DNA of 46,051 bases from DAOUAE01 sp034433795 (GCA_034433795.1 DAOUAE010000077.1:1-46051); one strand, 5' to 3'. Positions 10,495 to 17,721 are shown, counted from the first letter of the stretch. Notes: generated by a model from the letters alone, not told the origin. Made by a program: numbers and translations.

Positions 10495-11169
10495 CGGGTG
10501 CAGGCCGGCCACCCGCTGGAGCCGGTCCCAATCCGTGATAGAGATCGCCCGGGGCCGGACCTGGATCAGCCCCTGGGCCTCGAGGTCGTTGAGGATCGTG
10601 GTAACGGTCTGGCGGGTGCTGCCCACAACCTGGGCGATCTCCTCGTGGGTCAGCCGAATGGGAATCGGCGCCGGGATCGCCGGGTTGCCCCAGCCGAGTT
10701 CGCGGCCCAGCCGGACCAGAAGATGCAGAACCCGCTCGGCCACCGACTCGGCCACCAGTTCCTCAACGATGGCCTAGGTGGCCAGCAATCGCTCGGAGAC
10801 CAGCATCAGGAGCCGGTAGGTGACCTCAGGCTGCTGGCGCAGCAGGTTCAGAAAAACCGCCCGGGGAACGACCCAGAGGACCGCCTCTTCGACCGCGTGG
10901 GCGCTCCGATGCCGCTCGCGGTCGAGCAGGATTTCGGCGAAACCGAAGATGGCGCCCGCGTGGTGAATGAAATGAATGATCTCCCGACCGCCGGGCGTGA
11001 CGCGGCCGACGACCACCCGTCCACTCTCCAGGGCAAAGGCCGCGCGCGGCGGCTCGCCCTGGACGAAGAGGGCCTCGCCCCGGCTGTACCGGCGGCGCGT
11101 GCCCAGACGGACAAATGTGGCGTAGATCTGACGCTTCCAGTCCTGGGCGGGCGAGACATCGAGCTCCAT
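10480..11169 (-). pseudogene. Crp/Fnr-family regulator interrupted by an in-frame TAG
   Basis: The frame from ATG 11169 encodes a cyclic-nucleotide-binding-type beta-roll (YSRGEALFVQGEPPRAAFAL, GGREIIHFIHHAGAIFGFAE) and the start of the dimer helix (SERLLAT), then TAG at 10774-10776. The same frame continues with AIVEELVAESVAERVL and a winged helix (LTHEEIAQVVGSTRQTVTTI) to 10480. One point change, for example CAG to TAG, explains it. The intact protein would be 229 residues. The recognition helix reads STRQTV, with Gln where E. coli Crp has Glu, which fits a TGTCA rather than TGTGA half-site (inference). A TATAAT box lies eight bases before the start, and the palindrome at 11195-11210 overlaps the -35 region, so autoregulation is likely. 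Suppression of the TAG or a sequencing error is possible. Confidence 0.85.
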
Positions 11170-11177
11170 CAGGGGAT

Positions 11178-11183
11178 ATTATA
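11178..11183 (-). promoter_or_regulatory. Consensus -10 (TATAAT) of the Crp/Fnr gene, leaderless position
   Basis: On the minus strand TATAAT ends eight bases before the ATG at 11169, so transcription would begin at or next to the start codon. The TGTCAG palindrome covers the -35 region. Confidence 0.75.
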
Positions 11184-11194
11184 CCCAGAGGACG

Positions 11195-11210
11195 TGTCAG
11201 ATACCTGACA
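11195..11210. promoter_or_regulatory. Palindromic operator TGTCAGATACCTGACA, second copy
   Basis: The half-sites TGTCAG and CTGACA with a 4-base spacer match the site at 9498-9513. It sits between the divergent Crp/Fnr gene (start 11169) and the dehydrogenase-acnX operon (start 11272), placed to control both. Confidence 0.75.
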
Positions 11211-11271
11211 GATCGGGTGCTTGGGAACGGTGCAGAATCGTCTTGCCGAGATTGACGGGGGAGAACAACCG

Positions 11272-12213
11272 ATGGAACGACCGCGTGTCGGGTTTATCGG
11301 TCTGGGGACGATGGGCGAGCCGATGGCCCGGAACGTCCTGCGGGGCGGCTTTCCGCTAACCGTCTACGACCGACGCTCGGAGCCGGTTCAGCGTCTGGTT
11401 CAGGTCGGGGCCAGCGCCGGGGCCTCCCCGCAGGACGTGGCGGAGCGGTCGGATATCGTCATCACCATGCTCCCCGATTCGCCGGATGTCGAGGCGGTGG
11501 TTCTGGGGCCAGAGGGGGTGCTCGCGGGGCTCCGGCCGGGCGCTGTCTACATCGATATGAGCACGATCGACCCGCGGGTCACCCGGCGGTTGGCAGAGCA
11601 GGTGCAGTCCCGGGGAGCCGAGATGCTGGACGCCCCGGTGGGGCGCGGCTCAGCGGAGGCGGCCGCCGGGCGACTGCTGATCATGGTCGGCGGCGACCCG
11701 GCCGTGGTCGAGCGCTGCCGCCCGGTCTTGCTGACGATGGGCGATACGATCTACTACTGCGGACCGCTGGGCTCGGGTATAACGGTCAAGGTGGTCAACA
11801 ATCTGCTCTCGGCCTCGATCCTGGTGGCCACCGCGGAAGCGGTGGTGCTGGGCGTCAGGGCCGGGGTAGCGGTCGAGACGCTGTTGAAGGTGCTTTCCGG
11901 CACGGCCGCGGCCAACTGGCACCTCGCCAACACCTTCCGCCGCAAGGTCTTCGCGGGCGATTTCCAGCCCGGGTTCAAGATCGACCTGGCCTACAAGGAC
12001 CTGGGGCTGGCCCTCGGGCTGGCCGGCGACCTGCGCGTGCCGACGCCTGTGGGGGCGCTCTGCCGCGAGCTGTACAACCTGGCGCGCGCTCAGGACAAGG
12101 GCGCGCTCGACCGGGGCGCTTATATCCAGCTCCTCGAAGAGCTAACCGGCGTGCGGGCGCGCTACGCTGCCGGAGCGCCCGCCAACACCCTGACCGCGCT
12201 GGAGGAAACCTGA
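11272..12213 (+). CDS. Beta-hydroxyacid dehydrogenase with sulfolactaldehyde-reductase signature
   Basis: A 313-residue NAD(P)-dependent dehydrogenase of the 3-hydroxyisobutyrate dehydrogenase family. It has the Rossmann motif GFIGLGTMG (8-16) and catalytic K173 in GITVKVVNN. The substrate loop, DAPVSGG in most family members, reads DAPVGRGSAEA with R125; K173 is followed by N176 and S180. E. coli sulfolactaldehyde reductase YihU has VGRTSA and KLINNYMS at these places, and its Arg, Asn and Ser bind the sulfonate (recalled from structural work). I therefore favour reduction of 3-sulfolactaldehyde or oxidation of dihydroxypropanesulfonate. The ATG at 11272 is preferred (GGGGGAG nine bases upstream) over an upstream in-frame start at 11221. 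The stop overlaps the next start by one base (TGATG). Confidence 0.85.
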   Translation: MERPRVGFIGLGTMGEPMARNVLRGGFPLTVYDRRSEPVQRLVQVGASAGASPQDVAERSDIVITMLPDSPDVEAVVLGPEGVLAGLRPGAVYIDMSTIDPRVTRRLAEQVQSRGAEMLDAPVGRGSAEAAAGRLLIMVGGDPAVVERCRPVLLTMGDTIYYCGPLGSGITVKVVNNLLSASILVATAEAVVLGVRAGVAVETLLKVLSGTAAANWHLANTFRRKVFAGDFQPGFKIDLAYKDLGLALGLAGDLRVPTPVGALCRELYNLARAQDKGALDRGAYIQLLEELTGVRARYAAGAPANTLTALEET

Positions 12214-13454
12214 TGCGTCTGACCCCTGAGGAAGAGGCGATGCTGGCCGGGCGTTATGGCGAAGCCGTCCGGCGAGCGTTGGCGTTCCAGCTGGCAGTGG
12301 GAGAGTTTTTCGGGGCCGAGGACTTCGTTCCGGTCACCTCAGCCCACCTGATGGCCGAGATCGAGTCGATGGGCGAGGCCGGTCTGGCATTCGTTGAAGA
12401 GATGGCCGACCTGGGCGGGCAGGTGCGCATCCCCACGACCTGTAACTCTCGCAGTGTCGACCCTTACCGCTGGACGGCGCTGGGCCAGGACGAGCGCCAG
12501 GTGGCGCTGGAAGACCGTCTGACACGAGCGCTCCAGCGGCTCGGGGTCCTAACAGTGGACACCTGCATCAACTACCAGAGCGTGGTCCCCCCGCGTTTCG
12601 GCGAACACCTGGCCTGGGGGGACACCGGAGCGGTTATCTTCGCCAACAGCGTGGCCGGCGCCCGCTCAAACTTCGAAGGCGGTCCAGCCGCCCTGGCCGC
12701 CGGGCTCACCGGCCGCGTTCCCCGCTACGGTTACCATCTACCGGCCCAGCGGCGGGCGACGGTGCTGGTCGAGGTGCACGACCAGCCGCGCCAGCGCTCC
12801 GATTGGAGCGCCCTCGGCTGCCTCATCGGCCGCCAGGTCAACGACTACTGGCAGGTGCCGGTCCTGACCGGCCTGAGCATCACGCCCACGGTTGAGGACC
12901 TCAAGCACCTGGGAGCGGCCCTGGCCAGTTACGGCTCGCTGGCTCTTTTCCATATTGTCGGGGTCACCCCTGAGGCCCGGACCCTCGCCGAGGCCACGGG
13001 AGGGTCCCCACCCACCCGCCGATTGGTCGTTGAGCCCGGTGCGCTGGCCGAGGCGTACCGGTCGTTTCCGGCCACCACCGAGCGGCCGGACCTCGTGGTC
13101 TTCAGCGCACCGCAACTCTCGCTCTTCGAACTGCGCGACCTGGCCCGGGCGCTGGCCGGGCGACGGGTTCACCCGGCCGTCCGGCTCCTCGCGACGACAA
13201 ACTACCAGACTTACTGTGTCGCCGAGCGACTGGGCTACGTTCGGGTCATCGAGGAGGCCGGCGGAACCGTGCTTCAGGGAAGCTGTTTTTATCTGATGAC
13301 GCCCAACGAACTGCGGGAGCGGTTCGGCTACCAGACCGTGGTGACCGACTCCGCCAAACTGGCTAACATTATCGCCGGCTACGGCTATACCCCTATCTTC
13401 CGCCCGACGGATGTCTGTCTGCAAACAGCGTTGGAGGGGCGACTGCCGTGGTAG
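12213..13454 (+). CDS. Aconitase X catalytic (large) subunit
   Basis: A 413-residue protein of the AcnX (DUF521) family, iron-sulfur dehydratases of the aconitase superfamily. Conserved segments include TCNSRSVDPY (C77), TVDTCINYQ (C118), VIFANSVAGARSNFEGGPAA, GCLIGRQVNDYWQVPVLTGL and QGSCFY (C~358). The three Cys are plausible cluster ligands. Characterised members dehydrate cis-3-hydroxy-L-proline or, in archaea, mevalonate 5-phosphate, and other subgroups are unassigned. It is coupled to the dehydrogenase upstream (one-base overlap) and overlaps the small subunit gene by seven bases, so all three are one transcript. The neighbourhood suggests elimination of water from a hydroxylated C3 acid such as sulfolactate, which is an inference. 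Hydroxyproline breakdown with the LDH2-family enzyme nearby is the main alternative. Confidence 0.9.
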   Translation: MRLTPEEEAMLAGRYGEAVRRALAFQLAVGEFFGAEDFVPVTSAHLMAEIESMGEAGLAFVEEMADLGGQVRIPTTCNSRSVDPYRWTALGQDERQVALEDRLTRALQRLGVLTVDTCINYQSVVPPRFGEHLAWGDTGAVIFANSVAGARSNFEGGPAALAAGLTGRVPRYGYHLPAQRRATVLVEVHDQPRQRSDWSALGCLIGRQVNDYWQVPVLTGLSITPTVEDLKHLGAALASYGSLALFHIVGVTPEARTLAEATGGSPPTRRLVVEPGALAEAYRSFPATTERPDLVVFSAPQLSLFELRDLARALAGRRVHPAVRLLATTNYQTYCVAERLGYVRVIEEAGGTVLQGSCFYLMTPNELRERFGYQTVVTDSAKLANIIAGYGYTPIFRPTDVCLQTALEGRLPW

Positions 13455-13879
13455 AAGAGCGGATCATCCTGCACGGCCATCCGGGAGTCGGTCCAGAAAC
13501 CGAGGGCGAGGCGCTGGTCTGCGCCGACAACTTCAGCGCCCGCTACGACCTCGACCGCCGGACCGGCGTTTTCTCGCGGCCGGGCCACGCGCTCTATGGC
13601 CAGAGCCTGGTCGGACGGATCTGCGTCTTCAACACCGCCAAGGGCGGCGTCGCCACCGCCTGGGCGCTCCTGGATATGAAGCGGCGGGGCGTGGCCCCGG
13701 CGGCCCTGATCTTCCGGCGGGCCAACCCGATTATGGTTCAGGGAGCGGTGCTGGCCGGGATCGCCTTAATGGATGGGCTGGAGCCGGACCCGGTTCAGAC
13801 CATTCGCACCGGCGACCGGATCCGGGTCCGACCGCGTGCGGGCCTGGTCGAGGTGATCCGGCGGGCCCCCACACCATAA
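13448..13879 (+). CDS. Aconitase X swivel (small) subunit
   Basis: A 143-residue protein of the DUF126 family, the separately encoded swivel domain that completes the AcnX active site. Recognisable parts are GEALVCADNFSARYDLDRRTG, GQSLVGRICVFNTAKGG (a conserved loop that contacts substrate in aconitase swivel domains) and ANPIMVQGAVLAGIALMDG. It overlaps the large-subunit gene by seven bases, so equal synthesis is expected. A 7-bp hairpin without a T-run (13932-13950) lies 53 bases downstream. The pairing of separate subunits is the usual bacterial type I arrangement; some homologues are fused. Confidence 0.9.
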   Translation: MVEERIILHGHPGVGPETEGEALVCADNFSARYDLDRRTGVFSRPGHALYGQSLVGRICVFNTAKGGVATAWALLDMKRRGVAPAALIFRRANPIMVQGAVLAGIALMDGLEPDPVQTIRTGDRIRVRPRAGLVEVIRRAPTP

Positions 13880-14002
13880 GCCCAGGCGGTTCCCGTATTC
13901 TCCCCCAGGAAAACAGGTCTCTCCCACTAGAGACTGGCTGAACGCCAGTCAGTAGAATCCCCACGAATCTGGACCCCACCGGTCCACGCAGAAGAATCGG
14001 CC

Positions 14003-14449
14003 GTGTATGGCACAGTCGCACGCCTCTCGCCGCTCCCGGGCCGTGAGCAGGAGATCATCGCGCTTCTCCAGGATTGGCACCGAAACCGCGCCCCCACTGT
14101 CCAGGGCTTTCGGGATGCCTATCTGCTCCGCCCCGAAAACCACCCCCAGGATCTCATCATGGTCGCCATCTTCGAGAGCAAGGCCGCGTACGTGGCCAAC
14201 GCCGACGACCCGGCTCAGGATGCCTGGTACCGACAACTCCGAACCCTCCTGCGGGCTGACCCGCAGTGGGAGGACGCTGACTGCCTGCTGGCCTCGCCCC
14301 AGGCCTCGAGGAAGGCCGGCGAGACCCCAGCGGGCGCATCCCCCAGGGCCCAGCCCGGCGCCAGGGCTCCGGCGATACGCCGCTCCGCCGGGCGGCAGAC
14401 TGTACCCGCAGCCCGCCGCGAGAGGATCACACAGCGAACGAGGCTCTAG
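14003..14449 (+). CDS. ABM-fold (antibiotic biosynthesis monooxygenase-like) protein with a disordered tail
   Basis: A 148-residue frame starting with GTG (VYGTVARLSPLPGREQEIIA). Residues ~1-95 look like a ferredoxin-like ABM domain: a strand, a helix of the form GREQEIIALLQDWHRNR, FRDAYLLRPENHPQDLIMVA, and FESKAAYVANADDPAQDAWY. Such dimeric domains are found in small monooxygenases and in many proteins of unknown function. The tail (~100-148) is Arg/Ala/Pro-rich and may be disordered, or the true end may have been changed by a frame shift. It follows the acnX genes by 123 bases in the same direction, but I see no promoter between them, so co-transcription is possible. Function in the cluster is unknown. 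Confidence 0.6.
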   Translation: MYGTVARLSPLPGREQEIIALLQDWHRNRAPTVQGFRDAYLLRPENHPQDLIMVAIFESKAAYVANADDPAQDAWYRQLRTLLRADPQWEDADCLLASPQASRKAGETPAGASPRAQPGARAPAIRRSAGRQTVPAARRERITQRTRL

Positions 14450-14505
14450 ACCGCCTGGGTCTCGGCGACGGCGACACCGTCGCCTGAGGGCCATCGGGGG
14501 CGGCC

Positions 14506-14886
14506 TCAGGCCTGGCTGATGAGGCTCTGATACTGGTCGGCGGTCAGCAGATTGCGCAGTTCATCAGGGTTTTCCAGACTGATCTCGATCAGCCAGCCGG
14601 CACCGTAGGGGTCCTGGTTCACCAGCTCCGGGTGCTCGCGCACCTGCTCGTTGACCGCGGTCACGGTGCCGGTGGCCGGCGCATAGAGTTCCGACGAGGC
14701 TTTGACCGAGTCGATGAGACCGAAAGGCTTGAACTGCTCGACGCGGGTGCCGACGGCCGGCAGTTCGACATAAACAACGTCGCCCAGTTGCTCCTGGGCG
14801 TAGTGGGTGATGCCCACACGCCCACGCCCATTCTGGACCAGAATCCATTCGTGCTCTCTGGTGTAGAGCCGGTCAGCGGGAACCAC
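14506..14886 (-). CDS. gcvH: Glycine cleavage system H protein
   Basis: A 126-residue lipoyl carrier of the glycine cleavage system, which shuttles the aminomethyl group between the P, T and L proteins in the cytoplasm. The lipoylated Lys is in DSVKASSELYAP, close to the family's ESVKAVSDIYAP. Other markers are YTREHEWI near the N-terminus, GITHYAQEQLGDVVYVELP, and GAGWLIEI near the end. The start is a GTG at 14886 after a GGGGAGGG site. The P, T and L genes are not in the window. H-like proteins also serve lipoate transfer alone, so a lone gcvH is not unusual. A consensus -10 lies 33 bases upstream (14919-14924). Confidence 0.95.
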   Translation of the reverse strand: MVPADRLYTREHEWILVQNGRGRVGITHYAQEQLGDVVYVELPAVGTRVEQFKPFGLIDSVKASSELYAPATGTVTAVNEQVREHPELVNQDPYGAGWLIEISLENPDELRNLLTADQYQSLISQA

Positions 14887-14918
14887 CCGGTCCCTCCCCT
14901 CTGGTCATCGTGGGGCCC

Positions 14919-14948
14919 ATTATAGCAGGGGCGAGCGAGCGACCGCAA
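14919..14948 (-). promoter_or_regulatory. Promoter of gcvH (TTGCGG - 18 - TATAAT)
   Basis: On the minus strand the -10 TATAAT is at 14919-14924 and TTGCGG at 14943-14948. It overlaps the last codons of the solute-binding protein gene. An ATG (14906) 12 bases after the -10 opens an 11-codon frame ending across the gcvH start. Confidence 0.6.
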
Positions 14949-16302
14949 CGCGCTGGCCGAGCATCTGCCGCCACCCGCCAGACACCTGGCGCAGCAGGTC
15001 CACCGCCCCGATCTGGCCGGCCAGCCACTGCCGCTCGACCTGCACAAAATGGGCCAGCAAGCGCGCCCACGACCGCACCGGCAGAGCGGTCCGACTGGCC
15101 ACGCCGCTCTCCGGCAGGACCGCCATGGCCAGCGCCACCGCCTGGCCGGGGAGAGCCCCGGCGGTGGGGAGAACAGTCAGGGGACGGGTGGGCAGCCAGC
15201 CAGTCAACGCTACCCACTCAGCCTGCAGGTCTGGTCCGGTGAGATAGCCCAGAAAGGCCGCCGCCGCGGCGGGGGCGAGACGGGTGAGCGCCACCGGCGC
15301 CAGGGCCGCCACCGGGCCGCGCTGGCCAGCGACGGGCGGATAGAGACGAGGATCGGCGACCGGGCGGTCGCCCCGGTCGGGGCGCACAAGCGCGGCGGCG
15401 GGCAGCAGAGCCCAGGGGACTCGCCCCTGCCCAAAGAGCGCCGCTCGCCCCTCGGCCCGGCCGGCCTGCTCGTGGCTCAGGACCACCCCCTGACGAAGGT
15501 CGTTCTCCCAGGCCTGCACCAGCGCGAGAACGGCCGTCTGGTCAAGGGCCGGCTGCCCGGTCGGCAGAAACAGAGTGAACCCCTCTTCGTCCAGCCGGTC
15601 GAGGAGGGCCCCCTCACCCAGCGGGGCGATCAGCGCCGGCCGCCCCTCCCGACGGTGCCAGTCGCGGGCCAGAGCCCGGAGGGCCGACCAGGGGAAGAGG
15701 CGGCCCGGCGCCGGCGGGGCCGCCTCCCAGAGACGGGGATTGAGGACGACCAGGTCGAGGGCCGCGAACCAGGGCAACGCCCAGACCACCCCCTCCAGCG
15801 TCCAGGCGGCCTGGAACCGGGGCCAGAAGGCGGCCAGGTCGGCCGGCGGCAAGAGCGCATTCAGCGGCCGGAGACCGTCGGCCGGGACCAGGGCCGCCAG
15901 ATTGGGCGTGTGCAGGACGGCTGGTCCCTGACCGGCGGCCAGAGCGACGGTGACGGTGTCCAGCGCCCGGTCGGGCGGGAGGTCACGCCATTGCATGCGG
16001 ACCGCCGGCTGGGCCCGCGTATAGGTGACGGCGACGCCGGCCAGCCAGTCTCGCGCTGCGGCCAGGCCGGTGGTCCAGAACTCCAGCGCCACCGGCGGCC
16101 CCGGCTCGGGCCGCTGGAGGATGGCCGGCGGCGGGGTGGCGGTCGCCGGGGCCAGCGGTGGGAGCGCTGGCGGCGCCGGCGACGGTGTCGGCGAACCAGC
16201 CGCGCAGCCCGGCAGGAGCAGCCCCAGCCCGAGGAGTCCCCGGAGCAGGCGGCGACGGGGGAGAACGGTCTCAGGCGGGAGCGTCCCGGAAGGCCTCGGC
16301 AT
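14920..16302 (-). CDS. Orphan extracellular solute-binding lipoprotein
   Basis: A 460-residue exported protein. The N-terminus has a Tat/lipoprotein signal (LPRRRLLRGLLGLGLLLPGC, Cys ~36) and a Pro/Ala-rich linker. The mature part resembles CUT1-type family 1 binding proteins: VALEFWTTG at the first strand, then AVTYTRAQPAVRMQW, LPWFAALDLVVLNPRLW and FLGYLTGPDLQAEWVALTGWLPTR near the end. The ATG at 16302 overlaps the preceding LDH2-family gene by 32 bases, so the two are coupled. No permease or ATPase gene follows, so it must work with a transporter encoded elsewhere or be a receptor. The broken importer at 5.2-9.4 kb has lost its own binding protein. Sequence is rich in Ala, Leu, Pro and Arg. 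Confidence 0.85.
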   Translation of the reverse strand: MPRPSGTLPPETVLPRRRLLRGLLGLGLLLPGCAAGSPTPSPAPPALPPLAPATATPPPAILQRPEPGPPVALEFWTTGLAAARDWLAGVAVTYTRAQPAVRMQWRDLPPDRALDTVTVALAAGQGPAVLHTPNLAALVPADGLRPLNALLPPADLAAFWPRFQAAWTLEGVVWALPWFAALDLVVLNPRLWEAAPPAPGRLFPWSALRALARDWHRREGRPALIAPLGEGALLDRLDEEGFTLFLPTGQPALDQTAVLALVQAWENDLRQGVVLSHEQAGRAEGRAALFGQGRVPWALLPAAALVRPDRGDRPVADPRLYPPVAGQRGPVAALAPVALTRLAPAAAAAFLGYLTGPDLQAEWVALTGWLPTRPLTVLPTAGALPGQAVALAMAVLPESGVASRTALPVRSWARLLAHFVQVERQWLAGQIGAVDLLRQVSGGWRQMLGQRVAVARSPLL

Positions 16303-17326
16303 CGATTCCGAGATCGCGCGCGACCTGCACGATGGCCGACCAGGTGGCCTCCTCGATGGGAATCCCCTCGGCCAGGCGTCGCGCGCGGGTCCGCCACTCG
16401 GGCTCACCGGGCAGCAGCACCTCTTCAAAACCGGGGGCGGGCGGCGTCTCCTTGACCTGGCGGTAGACGCGGTCGGCCACGCTGACGAACTCGGCCAGGG
16501 GCCGGAAGAGCCCGGCATCGATGGCCAGGATAAACGTCCCGCTGGTCCGGCCGGTGGCGGCGTGGGCGTCGGCACCGGTGAGAGGACCGGAGAGGAGCTC
16601 GACGACCATGCTCAGGGCGTAGCCCTTATGGCCCCCGAAGGGGAGCATCACCCCGCCCCGGTAGAAATCCTCCGGGTCGGTCGAGGGATTGCCCTCGGGG
16701 TCGAGGATGGCGCCGGGCGGGAGCGGCTGACGGCGGGCCCGGGCGACCATGATCTTGCCACCGGCGACCGCCGTCGTGGCGAAGTCCAGCAGGAGCGGTG
16801 GGAAATCACCGCCCGGAACGCCCACCGCGATCGGGTTTGTGCCGAGAGCCCGGCCCCGGCCGCCATAGGGGGCGGCCGGCCCACGGACACCGCTGGCCAG
16901 ACTCCCGCCGGCGGTGACGAGGGCGATAACCCCCTGCCGAGCGGCCATCGTCGGGTACTCGCCCAGGCGGCCGATATGGTTGCACTGGACGATCCCGACC
17001 GCCGCCAGCCCCTGGGCCCGGGCCTTGGCGACCGCCACCTCGGTCCCGAACTTGGCGGCCACGTGGCCGAAGGTCCAGTTGCCGCTGACCAGGGCGGCGG
17101 TCGGCGTCTCGCGCAGGATGGTCGGCGTGGCGGCCGGCTGGATGTGCCCCTGACGGATGGCCTGAATGTAGCTGGGGATGCGGATGACACCGTGGGAGTC
17201 GTGACCGACCAGATTGCTTTCGACCAGGGCCTCGGCCACCCGGTCGGCGTTCTCGCGGGTGGCCCCGGCGGCCTGGAAGATCGCGGTGGTGAGCCGACGC
17301 AACGGTTCGGCGGCGATGACCGGCAT
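16271..17326 (-). CDS. LDH2/MDH2-family NAD(P)-dependent 2-hydroxyacid dehydrogenase
   Basis: A 351-residue member of the malate/L-lactate/ureidoglycolate dehydrogenase family, unrelated to classical LDH. Family motifs: the catalytic His in GHDSHGVIRIPSY, FGHVAAKFGTEVAVAKA, NHIGRLGEYPTMAARQG, PYGGRGRALGTNPIAVGVP, LLDFATTAVAGGKI and the late FGGHKGYALSMVVELLSG. The family includes ureidoglycolate, malate, pyrroline-2-carboxylate reductases and the methanogen sulfolactate dehydrogenase ComC. The last two fit this neighbourhood: ComA-like and SLA-reductase-like genes for sulfonates, aconitase X for hydroxyproline. The ATG at 17326 has GGAGGAGGG six bases before it. A good promoter lies upstream, and the stop overlaps the binding-protein gene. 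Confidence 0.9.
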   Translation of the reverse strand: MPVIAAEPLRRLTTAIFQAAGATRENADRVAEALVESNLVGHDSHGVIRIPSYIQAIRQGHIQPAATPTILRETPTAALVSGNWTFGHVAAKFGTEVAVAKARAQGLAAVGIVQCNHIGRLGEYPTMAARQGVIALVTAGGSLASGVRGPAAPYGGRGRALGTNPIAVGVPGGDFPPLLLDFATTAVAGGKIMVARARRQPLPPGAILDPEGNPSTDPEDFYRGGVMLPFGGHKGYALSMVVELLSGPLTGADAHAATGRTSGTFILAIDAGLFRPLAEFVSVADRVYRQVKETPPAPGFEEVLLPGEPEWRTRARRLAEGIPIEEATWSAIVQVARDLGIDAEAFRDAPA

Positions 17327-17355
17327 CTGTGCCCTCCTCCTTCGGGTGCCGGCCC

Positions 17356-17384
17356 ATTGTAGCACAGAGCCGTCCGGCACCCAA
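17356..17384 (-). promoter_or_regulatory. Promoter of the LDH2-binding protein operon (TTGGGT - 17 - TACAAT)
   Basis: On the minus strand the -35 TTGGGT is at 17379-17384 and the -10 TACAAT at 17356-17361, with a 17-base spacer. No full TGTCAG palindrome is seen near it. The rest of the 262-base gap holds the tRNA terminator. Confidence 0.7.
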
Positions 17385-17510
17385 GAGGCGGGTGGACGGA
17401 GAAAATCCGGCGCGCCCGCTCCGCCGCCCTCACCGACTCGCCCTCCCGGCGGGCGGAGGCATCGAGACCGGGGAACCCCGGGCGCGGGCTCGACCATACT
17501 GGCCAGACAC

Positions 17511-17540
17511 AAAGAAAAAAGCCGGGGTTCGTCCCCGGCT
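17511..17540 (-). terminator. Rho-independent terminator of tRNA-Asp
   Basis: On the minus strand an AGCCGGGG...CCCCGGCT hairpin (8 bp, 5-base loop) is followed by TTTTTTCTTT. It lies 49 bases beyond the tRNA 3' end. Confidence 0.88.
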
Positions 17541-17588
17541 GACAGTGAGCGGAGGAGGAACCCACCGGGTCAACCCGATGGGAACGGG

Positions 17589-17662
17589 CGGAAGCGACGG
17601 GATTCGAACCCGCGTTCTCGGCCTTGACAGGGCCGCGTGTTAGGCCTCTACACCACGCCTCC
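17589..17662 (-). tRNA. tRNA-Asp (anticodon GTC)
   Basis: A 74-base cloverleaf on the minus strand. The acceptor stem pairs GGAGGCG with CGCTTCC (one G-T). The D-stem is GTGT/ACAC, and the anticodon stem CGGCC/GGCCG encloses loop CTGTCAA with anticodon GTC. The T-arm is GCGGG-TTCGAAT-CCCGT and the discriminator is G, as expected for Asp. No CCA is encoded. It has its own promoter (17678-17707) and terminator (17511-17540). Confidence 0.96.
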
Positions 17663-17677
17663 GCGCCTTGCGCCTGC

Positions 17678-17707
17678 ATTATAGCAAACGCACCGCTCTC
17701 CTGTCAA
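17678..17707 (-). promoter_or_regulatory. Promoter of tRNA-Asp (TTGACA - 18 - TATAAT)
   Basis: Both hexamers match the consensus exactly: TTGACA at 17702-17707 and TATAAT at 17678-17683. The spacer is 18 bases. It begins 14 bases after the copA stop codon. Confidence 0.88.
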
Positions 17708-17721
17708 CGGCCGGCCCTCGC

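Noticed and set aside
13932..13950. Hairpin GACTGGC-TGAAC-GCCAGTC after the acnX genes
   Set aside because: It has no T-run on either side, so it is not a standard terminator, and it does not match the TGTCAG palindrome.
14007..14519. Alternative 170-codon frame overlapping the ABM-like gene
   Set aside because: It is Arg/Ser/Pro-rich shadow sequence; the frame from 14003 gives the recognisable ABM-type domain.
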